A program made the position numbers and the translations under genes. The notes below the pieces were generated by a model. The model did not search any database, was not told the origin of the DNA, and saw only the letters and a program-made list of their open reading frames with translations. DNA of 42,083 nucleotides, taken from an uncultured Bacilli bacterium (GTDB lineage: Bacteria; Bacillota_I; Bacilli_A; RF39; UBA660). The stretch is from positions 1 to 42,083 of the forward strand of contig CANQXW010000006.1 of assembly GCA_947627925.1 (NCBI GenBank), in the 5' to 3' direction. Below, piece by piece: positions 9,494 to 17,643 of this stretch (positions within the stretch are counted from its first letter, which is position 1; each line of letters starts with the position of its first letter).

Positions 9494-10462
9494 TTAGCCT
9501 TTAGTTATTCCAATAATTAATTGTGGAATATTTTTATCTTGACTAACTAAATCATTTAATTCTTGTAAACGATTTTTAAGGTCTTGATAAAAAGGATTGC
9601 TCTCATCAATAGTATAGTCCTCCATAATCTCTTCAAAAGATTTTCCTAAAAATAAAGCAGAAGTCCGGAAGACAATTTGAGCCATAAAATAATATAATGG
9701 TTGGGTTAGAAAATTATAAGGATAATTATTAATTATATATTCTAAATTGGCTTCTAATTCATAACAAGCAATTCTTTCTTTTAAAGAAGTAGCCACGTTT
9801 TCATCTAAACCATAATAACCTGTCACTGCTTTGTATTGCCAATATAATTCTGGATTAATTCGCATATGTTGATCTTTTACTTCCCTTTCAATTTGCGGAT
9901 TCATAAAGAAAAAATTATATGCAACTTGCCATAAATCTCCTTTTATATTTTTAAATCTCTCATCATTAAGATATTCATTTAAAATAGTTAATAACGTATT
10001 TAAATAATCTGTAGTACAACTTTCACTACAATCGATATAAGATTTAAGAGAAATAGAATCTCCCCCATTAATTTGAACGGTATAAAGAGAAGATTCTTTC
10101 TCACTTAATAAACTAGCAAATTCTTGAATTAATTTACTATGGATTCTTCTTTTTACTAAAGATTCTTTATTACTTTTTAACGCATCTTCTAAAAAGGCCT
10201 TTGTTGTCACATCCAAACTTCCTTTAGATTCCTTAAAATAAAGATATAGCTTACTAATCGTTTGAATATCTTTAGGAAATCTACTATAAATATCTTTTTC
10301 CAATTCTAAAGACGATTCCAAAGCATTTTGGACACTTTCATATTGGGGACTTTCCGCATTTCCTTCTTTTTCTAAAGCACAAAGTTCCCCATATGTATCA
10401 TAAATAGACTCCGTAATAATCCATAAAGTATTAAAATCTTCTTCCGTTATTTTATTTAACAT
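9494..10462 (-). CDS. Uncharacterised helical family protein (unit C of a 4-unit paralogous set)
   Basis: Shares KRRIHSKL / YWQYKAVTGYYGL / RTSALFLGKS motifs with its neighbours. Confidence 0.75.
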   Translation of the reverse strand: MLNKITEEDFNTLWIITESIYDTYGELCALEKEGNAESPQYESVQNALESSLELEKDIYSRFPKDIQTISKLYLYFKESKGSLDVTTKAFLEDALKSNKESLVKRRIHSKLIQEFASLLSEKESSLYTVQINGGDSISLKSYIDCSESCTTDYLNTLLTILNEYLNDERFKNIKGDLWQVAYNFFFMNPQIEREVKDQHMRINPELYWQYKAVTGYYGLDENVATSLKERIACYELEANLEYIINNYPYNFLTQPLYYFMAQIVFRTSALFLGKSFEEIMEDYTIDESNPFYQDLKNRLQELNDLVSQDKNIPQLIIGITKG

Positions 10463-10474
10463 AATTATTCTCCT

Positions 10475-11359
10475 TTATTTAATTCTTCCCAGAACTACTC
10501 TATTAGGTATGGTATTATCATGATAATAAGAATTTAAACAATCTTTAAAAGAATCATTAAATTCTTCACTATCCTGATAGTTTTCTAATAATTCATCAAA
10601 TTTATTCATATCTTTAACACCATAAAATAAAAGACAAGTACGAATGGTTATTTTTATTGCTTCAAGCATTTCTTCATTGGTATCTTTATCTTCATAATAA
10701 CAATATAAATTATAAAGAGCAAAAGATAAAATAGGGCCCACAATATCCGCAACAAGTTTAGTATATGTTTCCTCACTTAAACCATAAAATTCACTTAAAG
10801 ATTTAGACTTCCAAATTAAAGGATGAGATTCCGTAAATTCAAAAGACATTCTACTTTCTTCGATACCATCATACAAAAAAGCTAAATTATTTCTTACTGA
10901 TTTCAAATAATCTTCTAATTTGGCATCATGGACTTTAATGGGAAAATGATAAAGAAAATAGGTAATAGTTCTAATAAAATCTAATTTTATTTCTCTTTGA
11001 ACCATCAAAATTTTATTATCTTCTAAAGAATCAATTAACATTTCATATAAATGAATAATAACCCGGTTCTTAATTAAACTATATTGTTTGTTTTCTAAAG
11101 CACTAATAAAACTATCTTGAAAAAGATTTTCTAAATCATCTTTCGTAATTAATGAAGAAATAACAGTTAAAATTTGCTCATAATTTCCTCTATAATGATT
11201 ATAAACTTCTCTTTCCCTACCTTCATAAACACTGATTTCTCCATTTATTTCGCTTTTTAAAATTGGCCGTGGTTTTAAAGGAATAGAACTATAACTATTC
11301 AAAATAAAACCACTTTGGGTAAATAAAATAGTTAAATCTTTTTGCATTTCTTCTGACAT
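10475..11359 (-). CDS. Uncharacterised helical family protein (unit D)
   Basis: IKNRVIIHLYEML / LIWKSKSLSEFYGLSEE / RTCLLFYGVK motifs aligned with neighbours. Confidence 0.75.
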   Translation of the reverse strand: MSEEMQKDLTILFTQSGFILNSYSSIPLKPRPILKSEINGEISVYEGREREVYNHYRGNYEQILTVISSLITKDDLENLFQDSFISALENKQYSLIKNRVIIHLYEMLIDSLEDNKILMVQREIKLDFIRTITYFLYHFPIKVHDAKLEDYLKSVRNNLAFLYDGIEESRMSFEFTESHPLIWKSKSLSEFYGLSEETYTKLVADIVGPILSFALYNLYCYYEDKDTNEEMLEAIKITIRTCLLFYGVKDMNKFDELLENYQDSEEFNDSFKDCLNSYYHDNTIPNRVVLGRIK

Positions 11360-11430
11360 TTAAAATCGCCCCTTTTTTTGACTCAAATAGGTATTATACT
11401 CTATTTAGATGTTTTTGACAAGGGGTTACT

Positions 11431-13470
11431 CTAAATAATTCCGTAGTGCACAGTAATAGGTATTTTCCTATCTTCACTTTTATAATCAAAGCTTTCTTCC
11501 ATAATATCTTTTAAGCCTTCATCAACCGGAGACGCCACCAGTTCTCTTTGTAAAGTTTGATAAAAACAACCCTCTAAATAATCACTAGCTAAAACTAAAG
11601 ATGCCCGAATGAGAATTTGAATAAACATTGCTTCTCCATAAGCCTCCTTATCTAAATAAGCAATATCTTTAATGGAAGGAAGTAAGGAAAATAAAACATC
11701 GCCAACTAAATGATCTTGTACTCTTTCAAATTCATCTACATCCCCACCAGACAAGCTATTAAGTAATTTGGCTTCTAAAAATATTTCGGAATTAATATTA
11801 AAATCATTCTCTAAAAATTCTTCTTCAGCATTACTAAAAGAAAAGCCAAAATCATTTTTAATGCGAATTAAAATATCTTTAATAGATTTTAAATCAACTC
11901 TATTTAAGTATTCATCCAAAATTCTTAAGATTAAACCAACCATATCTTTAACAATTGAAAATTCTAAGTTTCTGTCTAAAAATAATTTTCTCTCATCAAT
12001 TAAACCATCATCTAAATTACTATAAGTAGTATTTTCTTCATCATCAAAAGAAGAATCCTCTATTTTTGCAATTTCAAGATCTTCTTCCTCTTCTTCATCA
12101 GTCAAAGATTCCCTAACTTCCTCCTCTAGGCTATCTAATAAATTTTCTTTACTATTTAAAAGAATCGATAATTTATAAATAATCCGACTTTTAATCATTT
12201 CATCATCATTGGCATCTTTAATAGCTAAAATGGCTTCACTTAAACTATAAGTAGTAGCCCCAATCATATAATAAAGATAATCTGATATCATTTGATAATC
12301 ATGGGCAATCTTATCATAGAATTCTTGTTCTTGAGCTTTTAGGCTTTTAAGTTTTAGAATCAAATTAATATCCTTTTGACCACTAATTTCTCCTTTAGTA
12401 ATTAAATCCGTTACCTTTTTAATTTCTTTAGTTATTTCTAATAATTTTTCTAAATCTTCATAATTTTCTTTAGTTAAATTTACTTGATAGTCATCAGCCA
12501 CAAATTCAAAATTAGTAGGAACTGGCAAATGTTCATCTTTATCATAATAATCTAAAAGATTATGGACTCTTTTTATAGCTCTTTTCGCTATTTCTTGTAA
12601 ACTTTCTCCTTCAACATTGGCATCTTTTTGATAGTTTAAAGTGACAGCGGCTTTTACATCTTCTACTCTATCTTTACCCATAAAAAGCATGCCAGCTCTG
12701 CTAATAATTTCTGATAAAACAAAAGTAAAAAAGACCTTTTTATCTTTGATATCTTCATCATCAATACTAACTATATTTGAAAATACTTCATCAAAAATAT
12801 TATTACCCGTAATTTGTCTCTGATTAATCATTCTTTCTTCTTCTAAATTGTAAATCTTAATCGCCGTATGTGTATCCCAATATAATTTATCAGGTGATGC
12901 ATATGCTAAAAAGACAGCGCTATCTTCAGGTATTTTAAACATAAAAATCAAATTAAAATAAGCTTCATATAATTTATCTTTAATATTTTGATATTCAGAG
13001 TTTTCTAAATAATCCATCATTAACTTAATAATTGTATTAACCAAATCATCATCTAAATATTTTTGAACTCGTAATTCAAAATCTTCATAAACACCTTTTG
13101 ATGCTAGAGGAATTATTTCGCTTCGAAAAAGAAGGTCAGTTAACCGGTTATTAACTCTTCTTTTTAAAAGTTCGTCTTCAGTAGGATCAAAAAGCAAATT
13201 TAAAGCATTTTTTAAATCCACATTTATAGCCTTATTAGAAGCAATAAAATTTAATATTTCTATAATTAAATTAGCATCACTTTTAATTTCATCATAAAGA
13301 CTATCTTCCATTTCTTTTAAATCTTTAAGATGCTTTATAGAAATACCTAAAGTTTCCCCTTCATTTTCCCCCTTTTTAACTAAATCTTGAATAGATAAAG
13401 ATACCTCTCTTATTTCTTTAGCTACTTCTAATAATTTTTCGGATATTTCTTTTACTTTAATATTTGCCAT
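11431..13470 (-). CDS. Uncharacterised helical family protein with two tandem units (A and B)
   Basis: Internal duplication: LEVAKEIREVSLSIQDLVKKGENEG...LLKRRVNNRLTDLL and LEITKEIKKVTDLITKGEISG...MIKSRIIYKLSILL. Confidence 0.8.
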   Translation of the reverse strand: MANIKVKEISEKLLEVAKEIREVSLSIQDLVKKGENEGETLGISIKHLKDLKEMEDSLYDEIKSDANLIIEILNFIASNKAINVDLKNALNLLFDPTEDELLKRRVNNRLTDLLFRSEIIPLASKGVYEDFELRVQKYLDDDLVNTIIKLMMDYLENSEYQNIKDKLYEAYFNLIFMFKIPEDSAVFLAYASPDKLYWDTHTAIKIYNLEEERMINQRQITGNNIFDEVFSNIVSIDDEDIKDKKVFFTFVLSEIISRAGMLFMGKDRVEDVKAAVTLNYQKDANVEGESLQEIAKRAIKRVHNLLDYYDKDEHLPVPTNFEFVADDYQVNLTKENYEDLEKLLEITKEIKKVTDLITKGEISGQKDINLILKLKSLKAQEQEFYDKIAHDYQMISDYLYYMIGATTYSLSEAILAIKDANDDEMIKSRIIYKLSILLNSKENLLDSLEEEVRESLTDEEEEEDLEIAKIEDSSFDDEENTTYSNLDDGLIDERKLFLDRNLEFSIVKDMVGLILRILDEYLNRVDLKSIKDILIRIKNDFGFSFSNAEEEFLENDFNINSEIFLEAKLLNSLSGGDVDEFERVQDHLVGDVLFSLLPSIKDIAYLDKEAYGEAMFIQILIRASLVLASDYLEGCFYQTLQRELVASPVDEGLKDIMEESFDYKSEDRKIPITVHYGII

Positions 13471-13525
13471 AACTACTCCCCTAAATTTAGGTTTTATTTT
13501 AATTTAATCACGAGATTGTGTCAAG

Positions 13526-13550
13526 AAAAAAAGAAGCTTTTTGCTCCTTT
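13526..13550 (-). terminator. Intrinsic terminator for micro-ORF A
   Basis: Minus: AAGGAGC-AAAAA-GCTTCTTTTTTT. Confidence 0.6.
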
Positions 13551-13681
13551 TAAAAAACAAAACTTCCACCAATTATTATAGCAAGTAATATATATAATAC
13601 TATTACTATAAAAAAGTAGTTGTAAGCATTATTTGTATTGTTGTTATTTTGGTTACATGAACCATTATTTGAACAAGCCAT
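13550..13681 (-). CDS. YjcZ-like small hydrophobic protein (43 aa), absent from the ORF track
   Basis: Translation MACSNNGSCNQNNNNTNNAYNYFFIVIVLYILLAIIIGGSFVF*; SD AAGGAGGTAATTTTATG. Confidence 0.75.
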   Translation of the reverse strand: MACSNNGSCNQNNNNTNNAYNYFFIVIVLYILLAIIIGGSFVF

Positions 13682-13699
13682 AAAATTACCTCCTTAAAC

Positions 13700-13786
13700 T
13701 TAAATATATGCTCCTACGATTATGATAAGTAAAATAAATAACACTAAAATAATAGCAGCGCCGATTCCGTTATTTCCACAGTTCAT
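13700..13786 (-). CDS. YjcZ-like small hydrophobic protein (28 aa), absent from the ORF track
   Basis: Translation MNCGNNGIGAAIILVLFILLIIIVGAYI*; SD AAAGGAGGAGTGAATTATG. Confidence 0.78.
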   Translation of the reverse strand: MNCGNNGIGAAIILVLFILLIIIVGAYI

Positions 13787-13859
13787 AATTCACTCCTCCT
13801 TTATGTCTTTTCATTTATAATTTATGGTTTATATTCTTAAAGTGTGAGTGCTTAATTTA

Positions 13860-13888
13860 TTGTAATTATGAAACTTCCTTGGTATAAT
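13860..13888 (+). promoter_or_regulatory. SigA-like promoter of the prsA-like gene
   Basis: TTGTAA (13860-13865), 17 nt, TATAAT (13883-13888). Confidence 0.65.
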
Positions 13889-13908
13889 AGTAAGAGAGAA
13901 AGGAAGAT

Positions 13909-14940
13909 ATGGTCAAAATGAAAAAATTTTTAATATTAAGTTTAGTGTGCCTTCTTACTCTATGTGGTTGTGGAAAAATCCCAACTTTAAAAAATGGTGA
14001 AGAAGCTGTTGTTACATTTGCTAAAGGTGACGAAGAATATCAAATAAGTGCAGAAGATTTATTTGAAGAATTAAAAACTAATTTTGGTTTAGAAGCTACT
14101 TTAAAATTAATCGATACTTATATTCTAGAAAAAGAATATGATGATTATGTTGAAGAAGCTAAAGAAAATGCCAAAAATTATATTGAAGCTTATGTTAATG
14201 CTTATGGAAGTGAAGAAAATTTCTTAAATATGTTAAGACAAAGTACTAACTATTCTAGCATTGATGCCTATGAAGAATATCTATATTTAAGCTTTATGCA
14301 ATCTCACGCTTTAGAAGATTATGCGAAAAGTCTTGTAACTGATAAAGAAGTTGAAGATTACTATAATGATAAAGAAAAAGAAGATATTGAAGTTTATCAT
14401 ATTTTAATTACTTCTAAAGCTACTGATAGTATGACTTCTGATGAAAAGAAACAAGCTGAAACAGATGCCCAAAATAAAGTTAAAGATTTAATCAAACAAC
14501 TTGATGAAGCAGAAGATAAATTAGAAACATTTAAAACTTTAGCTAAAGAAAATTCTGAAGATGAAGCAACTAAAGAAGATAATGGTAATTTAGGTTATAT
14601 TAATTATCATGATTTAGAAGATGAATATGATGAATTACTTGATGCCGCTTATAAATTAAAAGATGGCGAATATAGTAAATCCGTTATTACTACTGAACTT
14701 GGTTATCACGTAATTTATCGTAATGCTTCAAGAGATAAAGCTAGCCTTGAAGATTTAAAAGATGAAATAATTGAAGATTTAGCAAATGAAAAAATGACAA
14801 ACAACAAAACTATATCAGTTGACTCTATGAAAAATTATCGTGGCAAATATAATATGAAAATTATAGATGATAATTTAAATAGACAATATGGTATATATTT
14901 AAATAACTTGGCAAATAGTGCAGCTAACCAAGATAATTAA
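13909..14940 (+). CDS. prsA: PrsA-like foldase lipoprotein (parvulin PPIase)
   Basis: Lipobox LLTLCGCG; VYHILITSKA...AKENSEDEATKEDNGNLGYI...SKSVITTELGYHVIYR. Confidence 0.85.
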   Translation: MVKMKKFLILSLVCLLTLCGCGKIPTLKNGEEAVVTFAKGDEEYQISAEDLFEELKTNFGLEATLKLIDTYILEKEYDDYVEEAKENAKNYIEAYVNAYGSEENFLNMLRQSTNYSSIDAYEEYLYLSFMQSHALEDYAKSLVTDKEVEDYYNDKEKEDIEVYHILITSKATDSMTSDEKKQAETDAQNKVKDLIKQLDEAEDKLETFKTLAKENSEDEATKEDNGNLGYINYHDLEDEYDELLDAAYKLKDGEYSKSVITTELGYHVIYRNASRDKASLEDLKDEIIEDLANEKMTNNKTISVDSMKNYRGKYNMKIIDDNLNRQYGIYLNNLANSAANQDN

Positions 14941-14944
14941 AGAT

Positions 14945-14973
14945 AAAACTTCAGAGTAATTTCTGAAGTTTTT
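14945..14973. terminator. Intrinsic terminator, likely bidirectional
   Basis: AAAACTTCAGA-GTAATT-TCTGAAGTTTTT. Confidence 0.75.
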
Positions 14974-14987
14974 ATATGCCTTAATTA

Positions 14988-15016
14988 TTGTCAATTTCTT
15001 TATCCTGTTGTATAAT
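14988..15016 (+). promoter_or_regulatory. SigA promoter of small RNA, module 1
   Basis: TTGTCA (14988-14993), 17 nt, TATAAT (15011-15016). Confidence 0.8.
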
Positions 15017-15022
15017 CGTATT

Positions 15023-15100
15023 AGGAGACGAGAAATCGTTGCCCATGGTTAATTGACTATCTTATTTGGATTTTAACCCAAATAGAGATAGCCTTTTTTT
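15023..15100 (+). ncRNA. Candidate antisense small RNA (about 78 nt), module 1
   Basis: Starts about 7 nt after TATAAT; ACGA-GAAA-TCGT hairpin; terminator CTATCT.TATTTGG...CCAAATA.AGATAG + T7; antisense to the 3' end of the 31-aa ORF. Confidence 0.65.
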
Positions 15101-15157
15101 ATGCTTTCGCAAGAAAAAAAGTATTACTTTTAAAAAGTCTAAGACTCTTAATTTCAT
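15062..15157 (-). CDS. Candidate small hydrophobic/basic toxin-like peptide (31 aa), module 1
   Basis: MKLRVLDFLKVILFFLRKHKKRLSLFGLKSK*; SD-like AAGGGGGTGG upstream; N-terminus matches module 2 (MKL...FLKVxxFL). Confidence 0.55.
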   Translation of the reverse strand: MKLRVLDFLKVILFFLRKHKKRLSLFGLKSK

Positions 15158-15319
15158 TCAACCACCCCCTTCAATTGATTTTGGACTTTCCAAAACCCCC
15201 TGAAAGCGGGCAAGACCTCTCGTCTCGACTTACTATTAAAACACAAGTATTACCTAAAAGTCCATAGAAGATTTTGACAACATTTGTCGATATTTCTTTT
15301 ATTTTGTCGAAAACCATCT

Positions 15320-15342
15320 AAAAAGGAAGCATTTGCTTCCTA
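15320..15342 (-). terminator. Intrinsic terminator after the 411-aa gene
   Basis: Minus: AGGAAGC-AAAT-GCTTCCTTTTT. Confidence 0.75.
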
Positions 15343-15371
15343 ATTCAATATATTTAAATATTATATGTTAT

Positions 15372-16607
15372 TCAAGTGAGTAAATATGGACTATGAATTG
15401 TTCCTTTACCTTCAATTTTTATCTCAGAGTCTAAATAAAATACCGGTCGGACAATCCAAGACATACCACAGTCATACCAAGTGTACAACTGGCTGCCAGT
15501 ATTGATAATCGACCACGGGTAGGTGCAAGAAGTGTATTGATACCTGCTCATTGTCCACTCTTGATTTTTGATTGTACCTGATACTCCAGGCCCTGTATTT
15601 TCTCTACCATTTAATCCATTTGCTATACTAAGCCAGTTATCAGTACTCATTTGTCCATTATTCGCATATAAATAGTCACTTACATACATTAAACTTATCA
15701 TACCATTTTCAAAGTTTTTGCTTCTTTCTTCTTGAAATGATGTTGGGTTACTACTTGATGGTGAATCTCCAATGTAATATGTTGTTGGTGATATCCATTT
15801 TGTCCACTTTTCTTCCTGCATATAACTATATTTGCTATTTCCTATGAATATATTAGGATACTTCGATGTATTTGTACTTGTTCCGTTTAATCTCTTATAT
15901 AAATCTGAATTTGGCCAGGTTATATTTGAACAGGTATTGTGCCACGCAAAGGTACTTGTGCTTCCATTGACTAATGCTGTTGCTTTGATAATTTTTAATC
16001 TTCCATTTATATCTATTCCCATTATTCGATACATGTATAAATCCATATTGTCTTCACATGTATCTTCATTATCTGTTCCAAAACATATGAAGTTATCTAT
16101 TACTTCATCTTTTGTTCCGATAAATCTTCGCAAATCATCTTTAACATTGCCGGTTATTGTTTTGTTTCTTTCTGCTAAATCATTTGCTGTTTCTAATGTA
16201 CCTCCTGAGGAGTTTTTATCTATTATACTTGCTGCATTACCTGTTGAGCCACCCGAAGTACCTGGCGTCTTTCCAAAGTATAATGAACAATATATGGTTT
16301 TATTTGATGTTATGGTTGCGGTATGACTAGCATTATCAAATTCTAATACTTCTTCTGCGGGTACTTCTACATGATTACCATAATAACATTCTGCTTTTTC
16401 ATATTCTTTGTCCGTTGGCCATGACGTCATTCCTTCTTGTAATTCGCCATCTATATAATAGGCTAAGGTACTTTTGTTTTTTATATTTTCTTTATAACTT
16501 ACTTTATTTATTTCTTTATTATTAAATGTTTTAAATGTTAAACACATTATAGGTATTTCTATTATTAATAATGTTATTAATACTATTTTATATATTTTCT
16601 TCTTCAT
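15372..16607 (-). CDS. Secreted/surface protein, DUF6273-like C-terminal module
   Basis: N-terminal hydrophobic segment; FICFGTDNEDTCEDNMDLYMYRIMGI...MSWIVRPVFYLDSEIKIEGKGTIHSPY. Confidence 0.6.
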   Translation of the reverse strand: MKKKIYKIVLITLLIIEIPIMCLTFKTFNNKEINKVSYKENIKNKSTLAYYIDGELQEGMTSWPTDKEYEKAECYYGNHVEVPAEEVLEFDNASHTATITSNKTIYCSLYFGKTPGTSGGSTGNAASIIDKNSSGGTLETANDLAERNKTITGNVKDDLRRFIGTKDEVIDNFICFGTDNEDTCEDNMDLYMYRIMGIDINGRLKIIKATALVNGSTSTFAWHNTCSNITWPNSDLYKRLNGTSTNTSKYPNIFIGNSKYSYMQEEKWTKWISPTTYYIGDSPSSSNPTSFQEERSKNFENGMISLMYVSDYLYANNGQMSTDNWLSIANGLNGRENTGPGVSGTIKNQEWTMSRYQYTSCTYPWSIINTGSQLYTWYDCGMSWIVRPVFYLDSEIKIEGKGTIHSPYLLT

Positions 16608-16612
16608 TACCT

Positions 16613-17341
16613 TTATCCCTCCACTTTATTAAAATAGGCATAACATAAATCTGGCACTTTATATTTTGCTTTTAATTTATTATTTTTATATGTTATCTCT
16701 GTTTGGGTGGATGTGTCTTTATTATTACATTCATAACTATCTAATTTATATCCACTCTCTGGTATCTCTTGGATTGTATATTTCTTTCCTTCTTTTTCTT
16801 TGACTATTGTTCCTTCATTTGATTCTACTAATGCTATAACATTTATATCTCCATTTAATTGATCATATTTACTAAAGTCAATTTTATAATATAACCTACA
16901 TACTATTTGATGAGGTTTATCTTCACTTACGGTTATTTTTAAATTTCCTTTTTCATCAAATCCATAATTACTATACTTTACTTTATCATTATCTAGTTCA
17001 CTTTCTTTGGGTATACAATTACTCTTACTTTTTACTAAGGTATATTCTTTTATATCTATGGGTGCTGTTTCTAATACGACATATTCTTTGGGATTAAATA
17101 TATCTTGAATATAATATAGTAAGTTTATATCAGTATTAGTATCTAATGGTGTTGTATCTCCTTTAGCAAATTCTCCTATCTTAGTACTTAATATAGGTAG
17201 TTCATTATTACTACTGTAATAAGCATAAGAATTATGTGATGAAATAAGCCAAATAACTTGGACTATAATTACTAATGAAATTATTATTAAACTTTTATAT
17301 TCTTTAATAACATTTAAGATTTTGTTTTCCTTTATTTTCAT
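16613..17341 (-). CDS. Secreted/surface protein with TasA/pilin-like N-terminus
   Basis: Hydrophobic N-terminus then HNSYAYYSSNNELPILSTKIGEFAKGD; 5 nt from the 411-aa gene (operon). Confidence 0.55.
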   Translation of the reverse strand: MKIKENKILNVIKEYKSLIIISLVIIVQVIWLISSHNSYAYYSSNNELPILSTKIGEFAKGDTTPLDTNTDINLLYYIQDIFNPKEYVVLETAPIDIKEYTLVKSKSNCIPKESELDNDKVKYSNYGFDEKGNLKITVSEDKPHQIVCRLYYKIDFSKYDQLNGDINVIALVESNEGTIVKEKEGKKYTIQEIPESGYKLDSYECNNKDTSTQTEITYKNNKLKAKYKVPDLCYAYFNKVEG

Positions 17342-17387
17342 TTAACCATCCCTTTGTGTTTATAATACCGAATACAGATAACAACTA

Positions 17388-17494
17388 AAAATAATTTATG
17401 TTGACAACTACATAAATACTTCTATTCTTCTTATCTTATATGTTTATTATATAACACCCCCCCCGATGTCAAGTTTTGGATTTTATTTTGTTGA
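17388..17494 (-). repeat. Dispersed repeat copy B: cassette promoter/leader with G8 spacer
   Basis: Near-identical to bp 1-107. Confidence 0.92.
17446..17472 (-). promoter_or_regulatory. SigA-like promoter with poly-G spacer driving the 242/411-aa cassette
   Basis: Minus: TTGACA (17467-17472), TCGGGGGGGGTGTTA (15 nt), TATAAT (17446-17451). Confidence 0.8.
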
Positions 17495-17530
17495 TAAGTT
17501 GTACAAGATTTAATGCTAATTAAATCCAAT

Positions 17531-17559
17531 TTGTCATCTATATCAAAATATGTTATAAT
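17531..17559 (+). promoter_or_regulatory. SigA promoter of small RNA, module 2
   Basis: TTGTCA (17531-17536), 17 nt, TATAAT (17554-17559). Confidence 0.8.
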
Positions 17560-17565
17560 CTTATT

Positions 17566-17643
17566 AGGAAACGAGAAATCGTTGCCCAAGGTTATTTTGC
17601 TATCCTACTCGGAACTCAATCCGAATAAGGATAGTCTTTTTTT
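17566..17643 (+). ncRNA. Candidate antisense small RNA (about 78 nt), module 2
   Basis: ACGA-GAAA-TCGT hairpin; terminator CTATCCT..TCGGA-ACTCAA-TCCGA..AGGATAG + T7; stem covaries with copy 1. Confidence 0.65.

Larger units (their letters stand above)
15006..15342. repeat. Direct repeat copy 1 (peptide/small-RNA module), homologous to 17549-17893
   Basis: Collinear similarity, including a long near-identical stretch CTCGTCTCGACTTACTATTAAAACACAAGTATTACCTAAAAGTCCATAG.AGATTTTGACAACATTTGTCGATATTTCTTTTATTTTGTCGAAA. Confidence 0.9.
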
